Shown: positions 24,441 to 31,998 of the stretch, piece after piece
Position numbering within the stretch: position 1 is the first letter of the stretch
Layout: each line of letters starts with the position of its first letter
NCBI RefSeq assembly: GCF_000005825.2
Contig: NC_013791.2
Coordinates: 3,720,001 to 3,784,000 of the forward strand
From: Alkalihalophilus pseudofirmus OF4
GTDB taxonomy: Bacteria > Bacillota > Bacilli > Bacillales > Bacillaceae_D
Length of the DNA stretch: 64,000 bases
Direction of reading: 5' to 3'
The notes under the pieces: generated by a model
What the model saw: only the letters and a program-made list of their open reading frames with translations
Told to the model about the DNA's origin: nothing
Databases searched by the model: none
Program-made: the position numbers and the translations under genes

Positions 24441-25808
24441 TTAAAACTTCGCTTGATAAGCTGCTACTTCCCAATCAGAAACCGTTGTACGGAAGTCATC
24501 CCACTCACCGCGTTTTAGTTCAACATATTCTGAATATGCATGTTCACCTAAAGTGTTGCGGCCAATCGTACCTGCTTCAAAATGATCTAGAGCAGACTCA
24601 AGGTTTGTCGGCAGGTTCGAAATACCGCGCTCAAAGCACTCTTGACGTGTCATGCTGAAAATATCATCATTGACTGCTGGAGGTGCAGTCAGTTCACGCT
24701 CAATTCCATCAAGACCTGCTGATGCAACAACAGCAAATGCAAAGTAAGGGTTTGCTGATGGATCCGGGCAGCGGATCTCAACGCGAGTACCAGCGCCGCG
24801 TGTTGCTGGGATACGAATAAGAGCTGAGCGGTTTGAAGCTGACCAAGCAATATAACAAGGAGCCTCATATCCAGGGACGAGACGTTTGTATGAGTTGACA
24901 AGCGGGTTTGTCACTGCTACAAAATCTTTCACGTTATCAATTAATCCGGCAATAAATTGATAAGCTGTTTCAGACAGCCCTAACTCATCCGTATCATCAT
25001 AGAAAGCATTTTCTTGTTTTTCAATATCAAACAACGAGATATTTGTATGCATTCCGCTGCCGTTTGCCCCTGCAAGCGGCTTTGGCATGAATGTGGCATG
25101 AAGACCATGCTGTCCTGCTACTGTTTTCACAACCCATTTATACGTTGTTGCTGCATCTGCCGCCCCAAGGGCATCTGCATACTTGAAGTTAATTTCATGC
25201 TGGCCGATTGCCACCTCGTGATGCGAAGCTTCAATCGTGAAGCCCATTTTCTTTAATACTTTATAAATTGCTAAACGAACTTTTTCGCCGTTATCTTTTG
25301 GTGATGGCTCAAAATATCCCCCGACATCTTGTGTTTTTAATGTAGGCTGTCCCGCATCGTCCGTCTCAAATAAGAAGAACTCAAGCTCTGGACCCACATT
25401 GATTGAATAGCCCTTTTCCTCAGCACGCTTAACCGTTTCTTTTAAAACGTTGCGCGGGTCGCCCAAAAAGTCCGACCCATCAGGCTTTTTTACGCTGCAT
25501 AAAAACCTCGCTTCAGAATACCCTTCCTCTTCTGTCCAAGGAAGTACAGCAAATGTGCTTAAATCAGGCGTTAAATATAAGTCTGATTGGTTAATCGGTG
25601 TGAAGCCTGTAATTGATGAACCATCAAACATCACTTGACCGTTTACTGCTTGATCTAATTGTTCAGATGTAATTGTTACATGCTTTAATGTTCCTTCAAT
25701 ATCTACAAATTGCATATGCAATAGCTCTACATGTTTTGTCTCAATCGTTGCACGAATTTCCTCAATTTGGCTCTCTCTCGTTGGTACTGATACAGTTGTC
25801 ATCCCCAT
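24441..25808 (-). CDS. glnA: Glutamine synthetase type I
   Basis: The 455-residue enzyme has the beta-grasp head with VDIEGTLKHVTI and MFDGSSITGF, and the catalytic domain with NVGPELEFFLF, HHEVAIGQHEINFKYADAL, the ATP-binding KPLAGANGSGMHTNISLF and NRSALIRIPATRG. It makes glutamine from glutamate and ammonia. There is no adenylylation tyrosine region of the beta type, as expected for Firmicutes. Unlike B. subtilis it is not preceded by glnR, so it may be a second glnA. ATG at 25808 or 25802 is possible; AAGG lies six bases before the first. A perfect TnrA/GlnR box and a promoter lie upstream. Confidence 0.94.
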   Translation of the reverse strand: MGMTTVSVPTRESQIEEIRATIETKHVELLHMQFVDIEGTLKHVTITSEQLDQAVNGQVMFDGSSITGFTPINQSDLYLTPDLSTFAVLPWTEEEGYSEARFLCSVKKPDGSDFLGDPRNVLKETVKRAEEKGYSINVGPELEFFLFETDDAGQPTLKTQDVGGYFEPSPKDNGEKVRLAIYKVLKKMGFTIEASHHEVAIGQHEINFKYADALGAADAATTYKWVVKTVAGQHGLHATFMPKPLAGANGSGMHTNISLFDIEKQENAFYDDTDELGLSETAYQFIAGLIDNVKDFVAVTNPLVNSYKRLVPGYEAPCYIAWSASNRSALIRIPATRGAGTRVEIRCPDPSANPYFAFAVVASAGLDGIERELTAPPAVNDDIFSMTRQECFERGISNLPTNLESALDHFEAGTIGRNTLGEHAYSEYVELKRGEWDDFRTTVSDWEVAAYQAKF

Positions 25809-25848
25809 CCACTTCCTTTTCATAAAGTATTTTTTCTCTGTTTTTTAT

Positions 25849-25878
25849 TACTTTATGTTGTTGAGTGAATTTTCGCAA
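25849..25878 (-). promoter_or_regulatory. glnA promoter
   Basis: On the minus strand TTGCGA, a 17-base spacer (AAATTCACTCAACAACA) and TAAAGT. The TnrA/GlnR box ends six bases upstream of the -35. Confidence 0.6.
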
Positions 25879-25884
25879 TACTTA

Positions 25885-25901
25885 TGTTAGATTATCTAAC
25901 A
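25885..25901. promoter_or_regulatory. TnrA/GlnR box upstream of glnA
   Basis: TGTTAGATTATCTAACA is an almost fully symmetrical TGTNA-N7-TNACA site. With the promoter above it is centred about -50, nearly the same position as the amtB box. Confidence 0.88.
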
Positions 25902-25925
25902 TGGAATATGAGTGAGCTAATTTTA

Positions 25926-25958
25926 CGTAAAAAAGGAGCTGGGAATATTCCCAGCCCA
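25926..25958 (-). terminator. Strong minus-strand terminator, owner unclear
   Basis: GCTGGGAA and TTCCCAGC form a palindrome (25938-25955); reading the minus strand it is followed by TCCTTTTTT. It lies 132 bases beyond the dinB-like stop codon, so it may end that transcript or a small RNA in 25960-26089. Confidence 0.6.
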
Positions 25959-26089
25959 CTCAAAAAAAGGATAAAGGGGGTCGTGCTTGCTTGCTGCACC
26001 TTTACCTTATCAATTGTCACAAGCACTAGCAACAGCTTCTCGCTAGTCTTAATAAGATCTCTATACACTTCACGAATCCTTTACATTCT

Positions 26090-26545
26090 TTATACTTTTG
26101 TGAACTTCATTAACTTATGGATCGTGCTTAAATGCATCGCTTCATGACCGACTGAAAAAACGGTCAAATCACCGATTGTCGGCATATCAAACACATTACC
26201 AAGCGGCTCCCTATCTAAGTTGCCCGTTAACTTTTGTTCAAGCTTTGCAATCTGGCCTTCAAGCTCTGCTTTAATTTCTTCTAAGGACGGAACAGCATCA
26301 TCCCAATCTTTCGGGCTTGTCCCTTTATCGAAATACGTATCATACCCCTTAGGATAACTAGGAGCTTCTCCAAGCATTTGAGCGGTTAAACGGTCATGGA
26401 TTACAACAATATGGCCAGCGTTCCAACGGATATTATTATTAAACCCTTCTGGAATTTGATCAACTTGATTCTCTTCTACCTTTTGCAGTGTTTTTAACGT
26501 AAAAGCACGCCAAGTGTTTAACTGTCTAAATAGTGTTTGTTCCAT
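26090..26545 (-). CDS. DinB family protein
   Basis: The 151-residue protein is a four-helix bundle of the DinB/YfiT superfamily. The likely metal ligands are histidines in RWNAGHIVVIHDRL (about residues 38-51) and in SVGHEAMHLSTIHKLM (about 130-145). Bacillithiol-S-transferases and other thiol-dependent enzymes belong to this superfamily, but the reaction here cannot be assigned. The start has AGGAGG at -8. It is a single gene between glnA (divergent promoter region) and a dehydrogenase gene. Confidence 0.85.
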   Translation of the reverse strand: MEQTLFRQLNTWRAFTLKTLQKVEENQVDQIPEGFNNNIRWNAGHIVVIHDRLTAQMLGEAPSYPKGYDTYFDKGTSPKDWDDAVPSLEEIKAELEGQIAKLEQKLTGNLDREPLGNVFDMPTIGDLTVFSVGHEAMHLSTIHKLMKFTKV

Positions 26546-26623
26546 GTTTACTACCTCCTAAGTGTATGTTGTAACGTGTCTTTCCACTCTATTCTAGTAG
26601 GAATGTCGATAGATTGGAAACGA

Positions 26624-27502
26624 TTACGCTTGATCGACATAGAGTTTAATTAATGCTTGAGTTCCTGCATCTTCAAATCCGCGCGTCACTAGCTCCTCAT
26701 ACATTCCCTTAGCAAGTTTCAACCCCGGTGTATCAAGACCTAGTTCTTCTGCCGACTCTAGCGCAATTGTCATATCTTTCACAAAGTGCTTAATATAAAA
26801 CCCCGGCTCATAGTCTCCTGCTATCATACGTGGAGCTAGATTGCTAAGTGACCAGCTTCCTGCTGCTCCCCCGCCAATACTTTTAAGTACTAGATTTGGA
26901 TTCAGTCCTGCCTTATCTGCGTAACTAATTGCCTCTGAGACTCCTATCATATTTGTGGCTATCGCAATCTGGTTGACCATTTTTGTATACTGCCCCATTC
27001 CTGGTCCGCCTTGCAGTACAACATTCGTACCCATTGCCTGAAAAACAGGAAGTGCCTTGTTATAAGCTTCTTCGTTACCACCAACCATAATCGTTAAACG
27101 AGCTTCTCTTGCTCCAATGTCCCCGCCAGAAACAGGAGCATCAAGTGCGGTCATCTGATGTTTGTCAGCAGCTTCAGCAATCTCTTTTGCAAGAGTGGGA
27201 GATGAGGTCGACATGTCAATCAAGATGCTGCCTTCTCTTGCGTTATTAAGCAGCCCCTCTTCACCAAAATAGATTTCTTTAACCTCACTTGGAAACCCTA
27301 GCATCGTAATGATTACATCTGCTTTTTCTGCTGCTTCTGTGGCCGATTCACACCACGTACAGCCTTCTTCAATGAGATCTTCTGCTTTCGACTTGGTCCG
27401 TGTATAAGCATTCACTGAGAACCCTTTTTTCATTAGATTTTTAGCCATGCTTTTTCCCATAACTCCTAAGCCGATAAACCCAATTGATTTTACGTTATCC
27501 AT
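26624..27502 (-). CDS. NAD(P)-dependent beta-hydroxyacid dehydrogenase (YkwC-like)
   Basis: The 292-residue protein belongs to the 3-hydroxyisobutyrate dehydrogenase family. The Rossmann loop is GFIGLGVMGKSMAKNLMKKG, the substrate-binding DAPVSGGDIGAREARLTIM follows, and the catalytic Lys lies in YTKMVNQIAIATNMI. An Arg in NAYTRTKSKAEDL after the second strand suggests NADPH. It resembles B. subtilis YkwC; tartronate semialdehyde or similar short hydroxyacids are possible substrates. The start has AAAGGTGTG upstream. The 528 bases before it hold the repeat copy 3. Confidence 0.88.
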   Translation of the reverse strand: MDNVKSIGFIGLGVMGKSMAKNLMKKGFSVNAYTRTKSKAEDLIEEGCTWCESATEAAEKADVIITMLGFPSEVKEIYFGEEGLLNNAREGSILIDMSTSSPTLAKEIAEAADKHQMTALDAPVSGGDIGAREARLTIMVGGNEEAYNKALPVFQAMGTNVVLQGGPGMGQYTKMVNQIAIATNMIGVSEAISYADKAGLNPNLVLKSIGGGAAGSWSLSNLAPRMIAGDYEPGFYIKHFVKDMTIALESAEELGLDTPGLKLAKGMYEELVTRGFEDAGTQALIKLYVDQA

Positions 27503-27604
27503 TCAAACAACACACCTTTCGTATATGTCATCTATTCTCGATTTTTAGCAAAATTCCTTTTAAACACCTAAAAAGATTAGATTTATCTAGCAAAAGTGAG
27601 TAGC

Positions 27605-27982
27605 CCCTGCAATAATTGTTGATTTCCGCTGCAGGCACACGCTTTCCGCGGGCGGTCCGGAAGCCTCCTCGTCGCTTTGCTCCTGTGGGGTCTTCCCTGG
27701 CCACGCACATCCCGCAGGAGTCGGTGCCTTCCGCTCCAATCAACGGAGAAAGGATGTTGTTATGTTGCTCCCTCATTATAAGCAGCACTTAGTGAATAGA
27801 ACTGAGCCTATTAACTAAATCACTCCACTCCATTTTTGGAAAGAGCATTAACTCAGCGGATGAAATATGCGTAGACTCCTGCGGTGCCTAGAGCAGGGCT
27901 GAGATCCCACAGGGCTAAAGCCCGAGGAAGCTCAGCAGCTCACCGCGGAAAGCGAAGCATATTTCAGGAGCGGCAGCTATGC
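27605..27982 (+). repeat. Composite GC-rich repeat, copy 3 (most complete)
   Basis: Module B (27618-27744) runs from GTTGATTTCCGCTGCAGG to CCGCTCCAATCAAC. A linker of 117 AT-rich bases follows, with GGATGTTGTTATGTTG and CCTCATTATAAGCAGC near its left end and ACTCAGCGGATG at its right. Module A (27862-27965) begins GAAATATGCGTAGACTCC and ends GCGAAGCATATTTC. Both modules fold into long hairpins. A reading frame across module B on the minus strand is judged spurious. Confidence 0.85.
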
Positions 27983-27983
27983 A

Positions 27984-28015
27984 CAAAAAAAACGACCTAC
28001 ATAATGTAAGTCGTC
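27984..28015 (-). terminator. Terminator of the yclNOPQ operon
   Basis: On the minus strand ACGACTTACAT pairs with ATGTAGGTCGT and is followed by eight T. Confidence 0.85.
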
Positions 28016-28030
28016 TCCGTTATTTTACTA

Positions 28031-29065
28031 TTACTCAATTCCTGCTTTCACTTCTTCTACCATTTCAGATACAGCCGTTAATCCGCCGCTTGTGATGTAC
28101 CAGTTTACCGGATCTAGGTAAACAATATTTCCTTCTTCATATGCACGAGTTGTTTTGACTAACTCATTTTCAACCGTCTGCTGACCGGATGACTCACCGC
28201 CAACGACTGCCGCACGATCGATGACAAACAAGTACTCAGGATCTTGCTCTACAATGTACTCAAACGAAATATTCTGCCCATGGTTTGTTACCTCAATTGA
28301 ATCATCTGTCGGAGTTACTCCAAAGTCATCGTGAAGAAGACCAAAGCGAGAACCAGGACCATACGCGCTGATATCGCCATCATTAGCCATGATTAAAAGA
28401 CCGCTTGTTTCACTTGCTGTTGCTGTTTCATGCAACTCTTCGATTGATTCCTCAATTTCAGCTAATTTCTCTGCCGCTTCCTCTTCTTTTTCGAAGATTT
28501 CAGCTAAAGTCGTTACATTCCCTTTAAATGATTCTACATAATTTGTTGTATCGACACCCATAAAGATTGTCGGTGCGATTTCGTTTAACTCTTCGTACGC
28601 TTCTGCTGCACGGCCGCTAATAATAATCAGGTCCGGCTCCATTCCATAGATTGCTTCAAAATCAGGCTCAAATAAAGTACCTGCATTTTGATATTCTTCC
28701 CCTTTATACTTTTCAAGATAGTCAGGTACATTTTCTTGAGGCAATGCTGTCACATTTACACCTAATGTATCTAATGTATCAAGAACACCCATATCAAACA
28801 CAACAACCGTTTCAGGATTTTTAGGAACAACCGCTTCTCCTAAATCATGTGTAATAGTGACTTCAGACGCTTCTGAATCGGCATCACTATCTGCCTCAGT
28901 TTCTTCTGTATCTTCAGCCGCTTCTTCTGTTTGTTCTGCTTCTACATCAGCTGAAGCCTCTTCTGCATTGTCACTTCCGCACGCTGCAAGAACTCCTGCA
29001 AAGATTACTAATACGAACAGGAACATAATTGGACGTAATGACAATGAACGTAATGTTTTACTCAT
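28031..29065 (-). CDS. yclQ: Siderophore-binding lipoprotein (YclQ-like)
   Basis: The 344-residue product has a signal peptide with lipobox GVLAAC, then a 45-residue linker almost all Glu, Asp, Ala and Ser, then a periplasmic-binding-protein type III fold (VVVFDMGVLDTLDTLG, AGTLFEPDFEAIYGMEPDLI, DPEYLFVIDRAAVVGGES). In B. subtilis YclQ binds petrobactin and its precursors. The acidic linker is much longer than usual and would sit in the cell wall; such acidic surfaces are common in alkaliphiles. The ATG at 29065 follows GGAG at -8. It is last in the yclNOPQ operon, separated from yclP by 86 bp. Confidence 0.9.
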   Translation of the reverse strand: MSKTLRSLSLRPIMFLFVLVIFAGVLAACGSDNAEEASADVEAEQTEEAAEDTEETEADSDADSEASEVTITHDLGEAVVPKNPETVVVFDMGVLDTLDTLGVNVTALPQENVPDYLEKYKGEEYQNAGTLFEPDFEAIYGMEPDLIIISGRAAEAYEELNEIAPTIFMGVDTTNYVESFKGNVTTLAEIFEKEEEAAEKLAEIEESIEELHETATASETSGLLIMANDGDISAYGPGSRFGLLHDDFGVTPTDDSIEVTNHGQNISFEYIVEQDPEYLFVIDRAAVVGGESSGQQTVENELVKTTRAYEEGNIVYLDPVNWYITSGGLTAVSEMVEEVKAGIE

Positions 29066-29151
29066 CTTACCCACTCCTATATTTCTTTTTTTATTTATTT
29101 AATAGAATGACAGTTAATCATCCTTCTATTACAAAATGATAAACACTAGCC

Positions 29152-29910
29152 TTACACAAAATAGACGCAGACTCTTTGGTTATTAATATCATTAATCTGG
29201 ATATCCATATCATAGATTTCCTTTAAAGCATCGTTATTAATAATCTCGTGAGTCGGCCCTTCCTTAACGACTTTGCCGTCTTTTAATGCGACAATGTAGT
29301 CTGAGTAAAACGAAGCAAAATTAATATCATGAAGCACGATAATGATCGTCTTACCGAGTTCTTTAACCATACGCTTTAACACTTTCATAATTTGTACAGA
29401 GTGCTTCATATCAAGGTTATTTAGCGGCTCATCCAATAGAATATACTCGGTATCCTGAGCAATAACCATTGCAATAAATGCACGTTGTTTTTGCCCGCCG
29501 CTTAACTGATCTAAATACTTATCTTGGATGTCACGAAGCTCCATATAATCTATCGCCTCATCAATATACTTCCAATCTTCTTTTGATAGATTCCCTTTTG
29601 AGTAAGGAAAGCGGCCAAAAGAAACAAGATCTTTAATCGTTAAGCGGATGTTAATATTATTTGCTTGTTTTAAGATGGATATTTTCTTTGCGAGATCTCC
29701 ACTTTTCGTTTCATTGATCTTCGCATCATCAATAATGACTTCCCCTGTATCGGCATCAATAAGACGGCTGATCATTGAGAGCAGCGTACTTTTACCTGCC
29801 CCGTTCGGGCCAATAAAAGAAGTGATCTTCCCTTTTTGAATTTTGATTGATACATCATCAACAACTTTTTTCGTACCATACAGTTTTGAGACCTTCGTAA
29901 CTTCTACCAT
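29152..29910 (-). CDS. yclP: Siderophore ABC transporter ATPase (YclP-like)
   Basis: The 252-residue ATPase has a full nucleotide-binding domain: Walker A GPNGAGKSTLL, signature LSGGQKQRAFIA, Walker B YILLDEPLNNLD, and the switch His in VLHDINFAS. It drives uptake of an iron-siderophore through the YclN/YclO channel. Its start overlaps the end of the permease gene (7 bases), so the two are coupled. The family pattern is FecE/BtuD-like. Confidence 0.94.
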   Translation of the reverse strand: MVEVTKVSKLYGTKKVVDDVSIKIQKGKITSFIGPNGAGKSTLLSMISRLIDADTGEVIIDDAKINETKSGDLAKKISILKQANNINIRLTIKDLVSFGRFPYSKGNLSKEDWKYIDEAIDYMELRDIQDKYLDQLSGGQKQRAFIAMVIAQDTEYILLDEPLNNLDMKHSVQIMKVLKRMVKELGKTIIIVLHDINFASFYSDYIVALKDGKVVKEGPTHEIINNDALKEIYDMDIQINDINNQRVCVYFV

Positions 29911-30851
29911 TTTTTACTCTCCTTTAATAAAAGATAGAGGAAATATACACCACCGACGAAATTCACGATGACACTAAGCGGAGTCGCAAATGAAAAGATT
30001 CGCTCTACAATTAATTGACCGCCAACCAGTGCAATAATACTAATCAGCATGGCCGCTATGATAATGTAGGAGTGCTTATAGGTTTTCATAAACTCATAGG
30101 CGACATTTGCGACTAATAATCCTAGGAAAGTAATTGGCCCGACTAGAGCGGTTGCAATTGAGATCAGCATCGCAACGATGACTAGGAGACGTTTAATCAC
30201 ATAATCATAATCAACCCCTAAATTAATCGCATGCTCTCTACCAAGCGAGAGCACATCTAAGTACTTGTTAAACCTGAAATAGTAAAGACTGATCAAGAAG
30301 AACAAGATGATAGAAAGCCATAATAGGTCAGTATTGACGTTATTAAAGCTTGCGAACATCCTGTTTTGCACCGACAAAAATTCATTCGGGTCAATAATAA
30401 CCTGCATAAATGTAGACAGGCTGCCAAACAGCGTCCCAAGGACAATCCCTACTAATAACAAGAAGAATATATTCTGGCCGCCTTTTTTGAATAATGTTTT
30501 GTAAAGCAGGCCAGCAAATAACACCATTACGATCACTGAGATCCCAAAGTTTAGGTGCTTATTTAACACCATCACACTCGTAGAGCCAAACATGAAAATA
30601 AGAAAGGTTTGGATCAGCATATACAAGGAATCAAGCCCGATAATACTAGGCGTTAAAATTCGGTTGTTCGTGATCGTTTGAAAAATTACCGTTGAAAAAG
30701 CTATCGCTGCACCTGTGATAACAATGGCAAAGATTTTCGTTCCTCTTCTAGGAAGGGCGTATTCCCAGTTGTTTAGATCAAAGAATAAAAAGAGTACAAC
30801 AAGCGTAAGCGACAATCCAGCTAATACAATTAACTTCGTTTTATAACCCAT
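29904..30851 (-). CDS. yclO: Siderophore ABC transporter permease (YclO-like)
   Basis: The 315-residue FecCD-family permease has about nine helices. Family stretches are SIIGLDSLYMLIQTFLIF and GPITFLGLLVANVAYEF, the latter the loop that contacts the ATPase. It starts at 30851, with GGGAG 11 bases upstream, and overlaps the end of yclN by 11 bases. An ATG at 30896 inside yclN is rejected because it lacks a site and extends past the family N-terminus. Confidence 0.92.
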   Translation of the reverse strand: MGYKTKLIVLAGLSLTLVVLFLFFDLNNWEYALPRRGTKIFAIVITGAAIAFSTVIFQTITNNRILTPSIIGLDSLYMLIQTFLIFMFGSTSVMVLNKHLNFGISVIVMVLFAGLLYKTLFKKGGQNIFFLLLVGIVLGTLFGSLSTFMQVIIDPNEFLSVQNRMFASFNNVNTDLLWLSIILFFLISLYYFRFNKYLDVLSLGREHAINLGVDYDYVIKRLLVIVAMLISIATALVGPITFLGLLVANVAYEFMKTYKHSYIIIAAMLISIIALVGGQLIVERIFSFATPLSVIVNFVGGVYFLYLLLKESKKW

Positions 30852-31794
30852 GTTTTTTTCTCCCGAGTAGAAGATAAAGAAAGATTCCGCTTCCAATCAC
30901 ACCGACAGTTAATCCTATTGGAATCTCGTACGGATAAATAATAATACGCCCAAGAATGTCACAAAACAGTACAAATACAGCTCCTAGAAGCGCCGTGTGC
31001 GGCAGGTTCTCTCTTAAATTATCTCCTTTATAAATCGTTACAATGTTTGGAATGATCAGCCCTAAAAATGGAATCATTCCTACAGTTAAAACAACAACTG
31101 CAGTAATGGCAGCGACAATTACCAGGCCGATATTAACTACTTGCTTATACTTCAAGCCTAGGTTCTTTGAAAATTCCTCACCCATTCCAGCAATCGTAAA
31201 TCTGTTAGCAAATATGTACGCGACAATCAATAAAGGAATACTGATATAGAGCAATTCATAACGACCGCGGATAATGACCGCAAAATTCCCTTGCAGCCAG
31301 GATGACATGTTCTGAATTAAGTCATAACGGTAAGCAAAAAAGGTGGTCACCGATCCGACGATGTTTCCAAACATTAAGCCGACAAGAGGAATGAAGATTG
31401 TATTTTTAATTTTGATCCGCTCAAGGATTTTCATAAAAATGAACGTTCCTGCCAGCGCAAATAAAAAAGCAACAATCATCTTTTGCAGCGGGCTTGCTGA
31501 AGCAAATAAGATCATGCTCACTAAAATACCCAGTCTTGCTGAATCAAGTGTTCCTGCGGTGGTCGGTGAAACAAACTTATTTCTTGTCAGCTGCTGCATA
31601 ATTAATCCGCAAATACTCATCCCAACGCCTGCGATGATAATACTGATCAGACGCGGAATCCGGCTCGTTAAGAAAATATGTTTCTGCTCGTCTGTCATAT
31701 TGAATATTTCTAAAGGCGAAATATCAGATACTCCTACAAATAAGGAACCAAATGACAATAAGATAAATAAAAGTACTAAGTATTTAATCTTCAT
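30841..31794 (-). CDS. yclN: Siderophore ABC transporter permease (YclN-like)
   Basis: The 317-residue FecCD-family permease carries TSRIPRLISIIIAGVGMSICG near the start (shown as RIPRLISIIIAGVGMSICG), SPTTAGTLDSARLG, and the ATPase-contact loop IPFLGLIIPNIV. With YclO it forms the membrane channel. It is the first gene of the operon; two Fur boxes and a promoter lie just upstream. The start has GGAAGAG at -3 to -9. Confidence 0.93.
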   Translation of the reverse strand: MKIKYLVLLFILLSFGSLFVGVSDISPLEIFNMTDEQKHIFLTSRIPRLISIIIAGVGMSICGLIMQQLTRNKFVSPTTAGTLDSARLGILVSMILFASASPLQKMIVAFLFALAGTFIFMKILERIKIKNTIFIPLVGLMFGNIVGSVTTFFAYRYDLIQNMSSWLQGNFAVIIRGRYELLYISIPLLIVAYIFANRFTIAGMGEEFSKNLGLKYKQVVNIGLVIVAAITAVVVLTVGMIPFLGLIIPNIVTIYKGDNLRENLPHTALLGAVFVLFCDILGRIIIYPYEIPIGLTVGVIGSGIFLYLLLGRKKHGL

Positions 31795-31833
31795 AGCTCT
31801 TCCTAACTTGGTTTAACGATTTAAACACATTAT

Positions 31834-31862
31834 TTTATTGATATTCGTTATCATTCTCAACA
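31834..31862 (-). promoter_or_regulatory. yclNOPQ promoter
   Basis: On the minus strand TTGAGA, a 17-base spacer and TAAAAT. The spacer coincides with the first Fur box. Confidence 0.6.
31839..31853. promoter_or_regulatory. Fur box 1
   Basis: TGATATTCGTTATCA matches the 7-1-7 site TGATAATNATTATCA at all but two positions. It overlaps the yclN promoter. Confidence 0.82.
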
Positions 31863-31866
31863 ACAA

Positions 31867-31881
31867 TGATATTCATTATCA
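31867..31881. promoter_or_regulatory. Fur box 2
   Basis: TGATATTCATTATCA differs from the 7-1-7 Fur site at one position; it is followed by a further partial repeat, ATGAGAATG. It lies upstream of the -35. Confidence 0.85.
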
Positions 31882-31956
31882 ATGAGAATGTCAATCATTC
31901 TTAATTAATTTCTCTTACTTTTTTCAAGAAACTAATCAATTGTTCTTAAAAATCAC

Positions 31957-31988
31957 ATAAAAAAAGCCATTCTCTAATGAGAATGGCT
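31957..31988 (-). terminator. Terminator of cshA
   Basis: AGCCATTCTC and GAGAATGGCT form a stem around TAAT; the minus strand continues in seven T. Confidence 0.88.
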
Positions 31989-31998
31989 TACTAAGAAA

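Noticed and set aside
27528-27788. Minus-strand reading frame of 86 codons
   Set aside because: It runs across module B of the composite repeat and has no ribosome binding site; the frame follows from the GC-rich repeat, not from coding selection.
31343-31816. 157-codon frame antisense to yclN
   Set aside because: Shadow frame over a clear permease gene, ending in the Fur-controlled promoter region.
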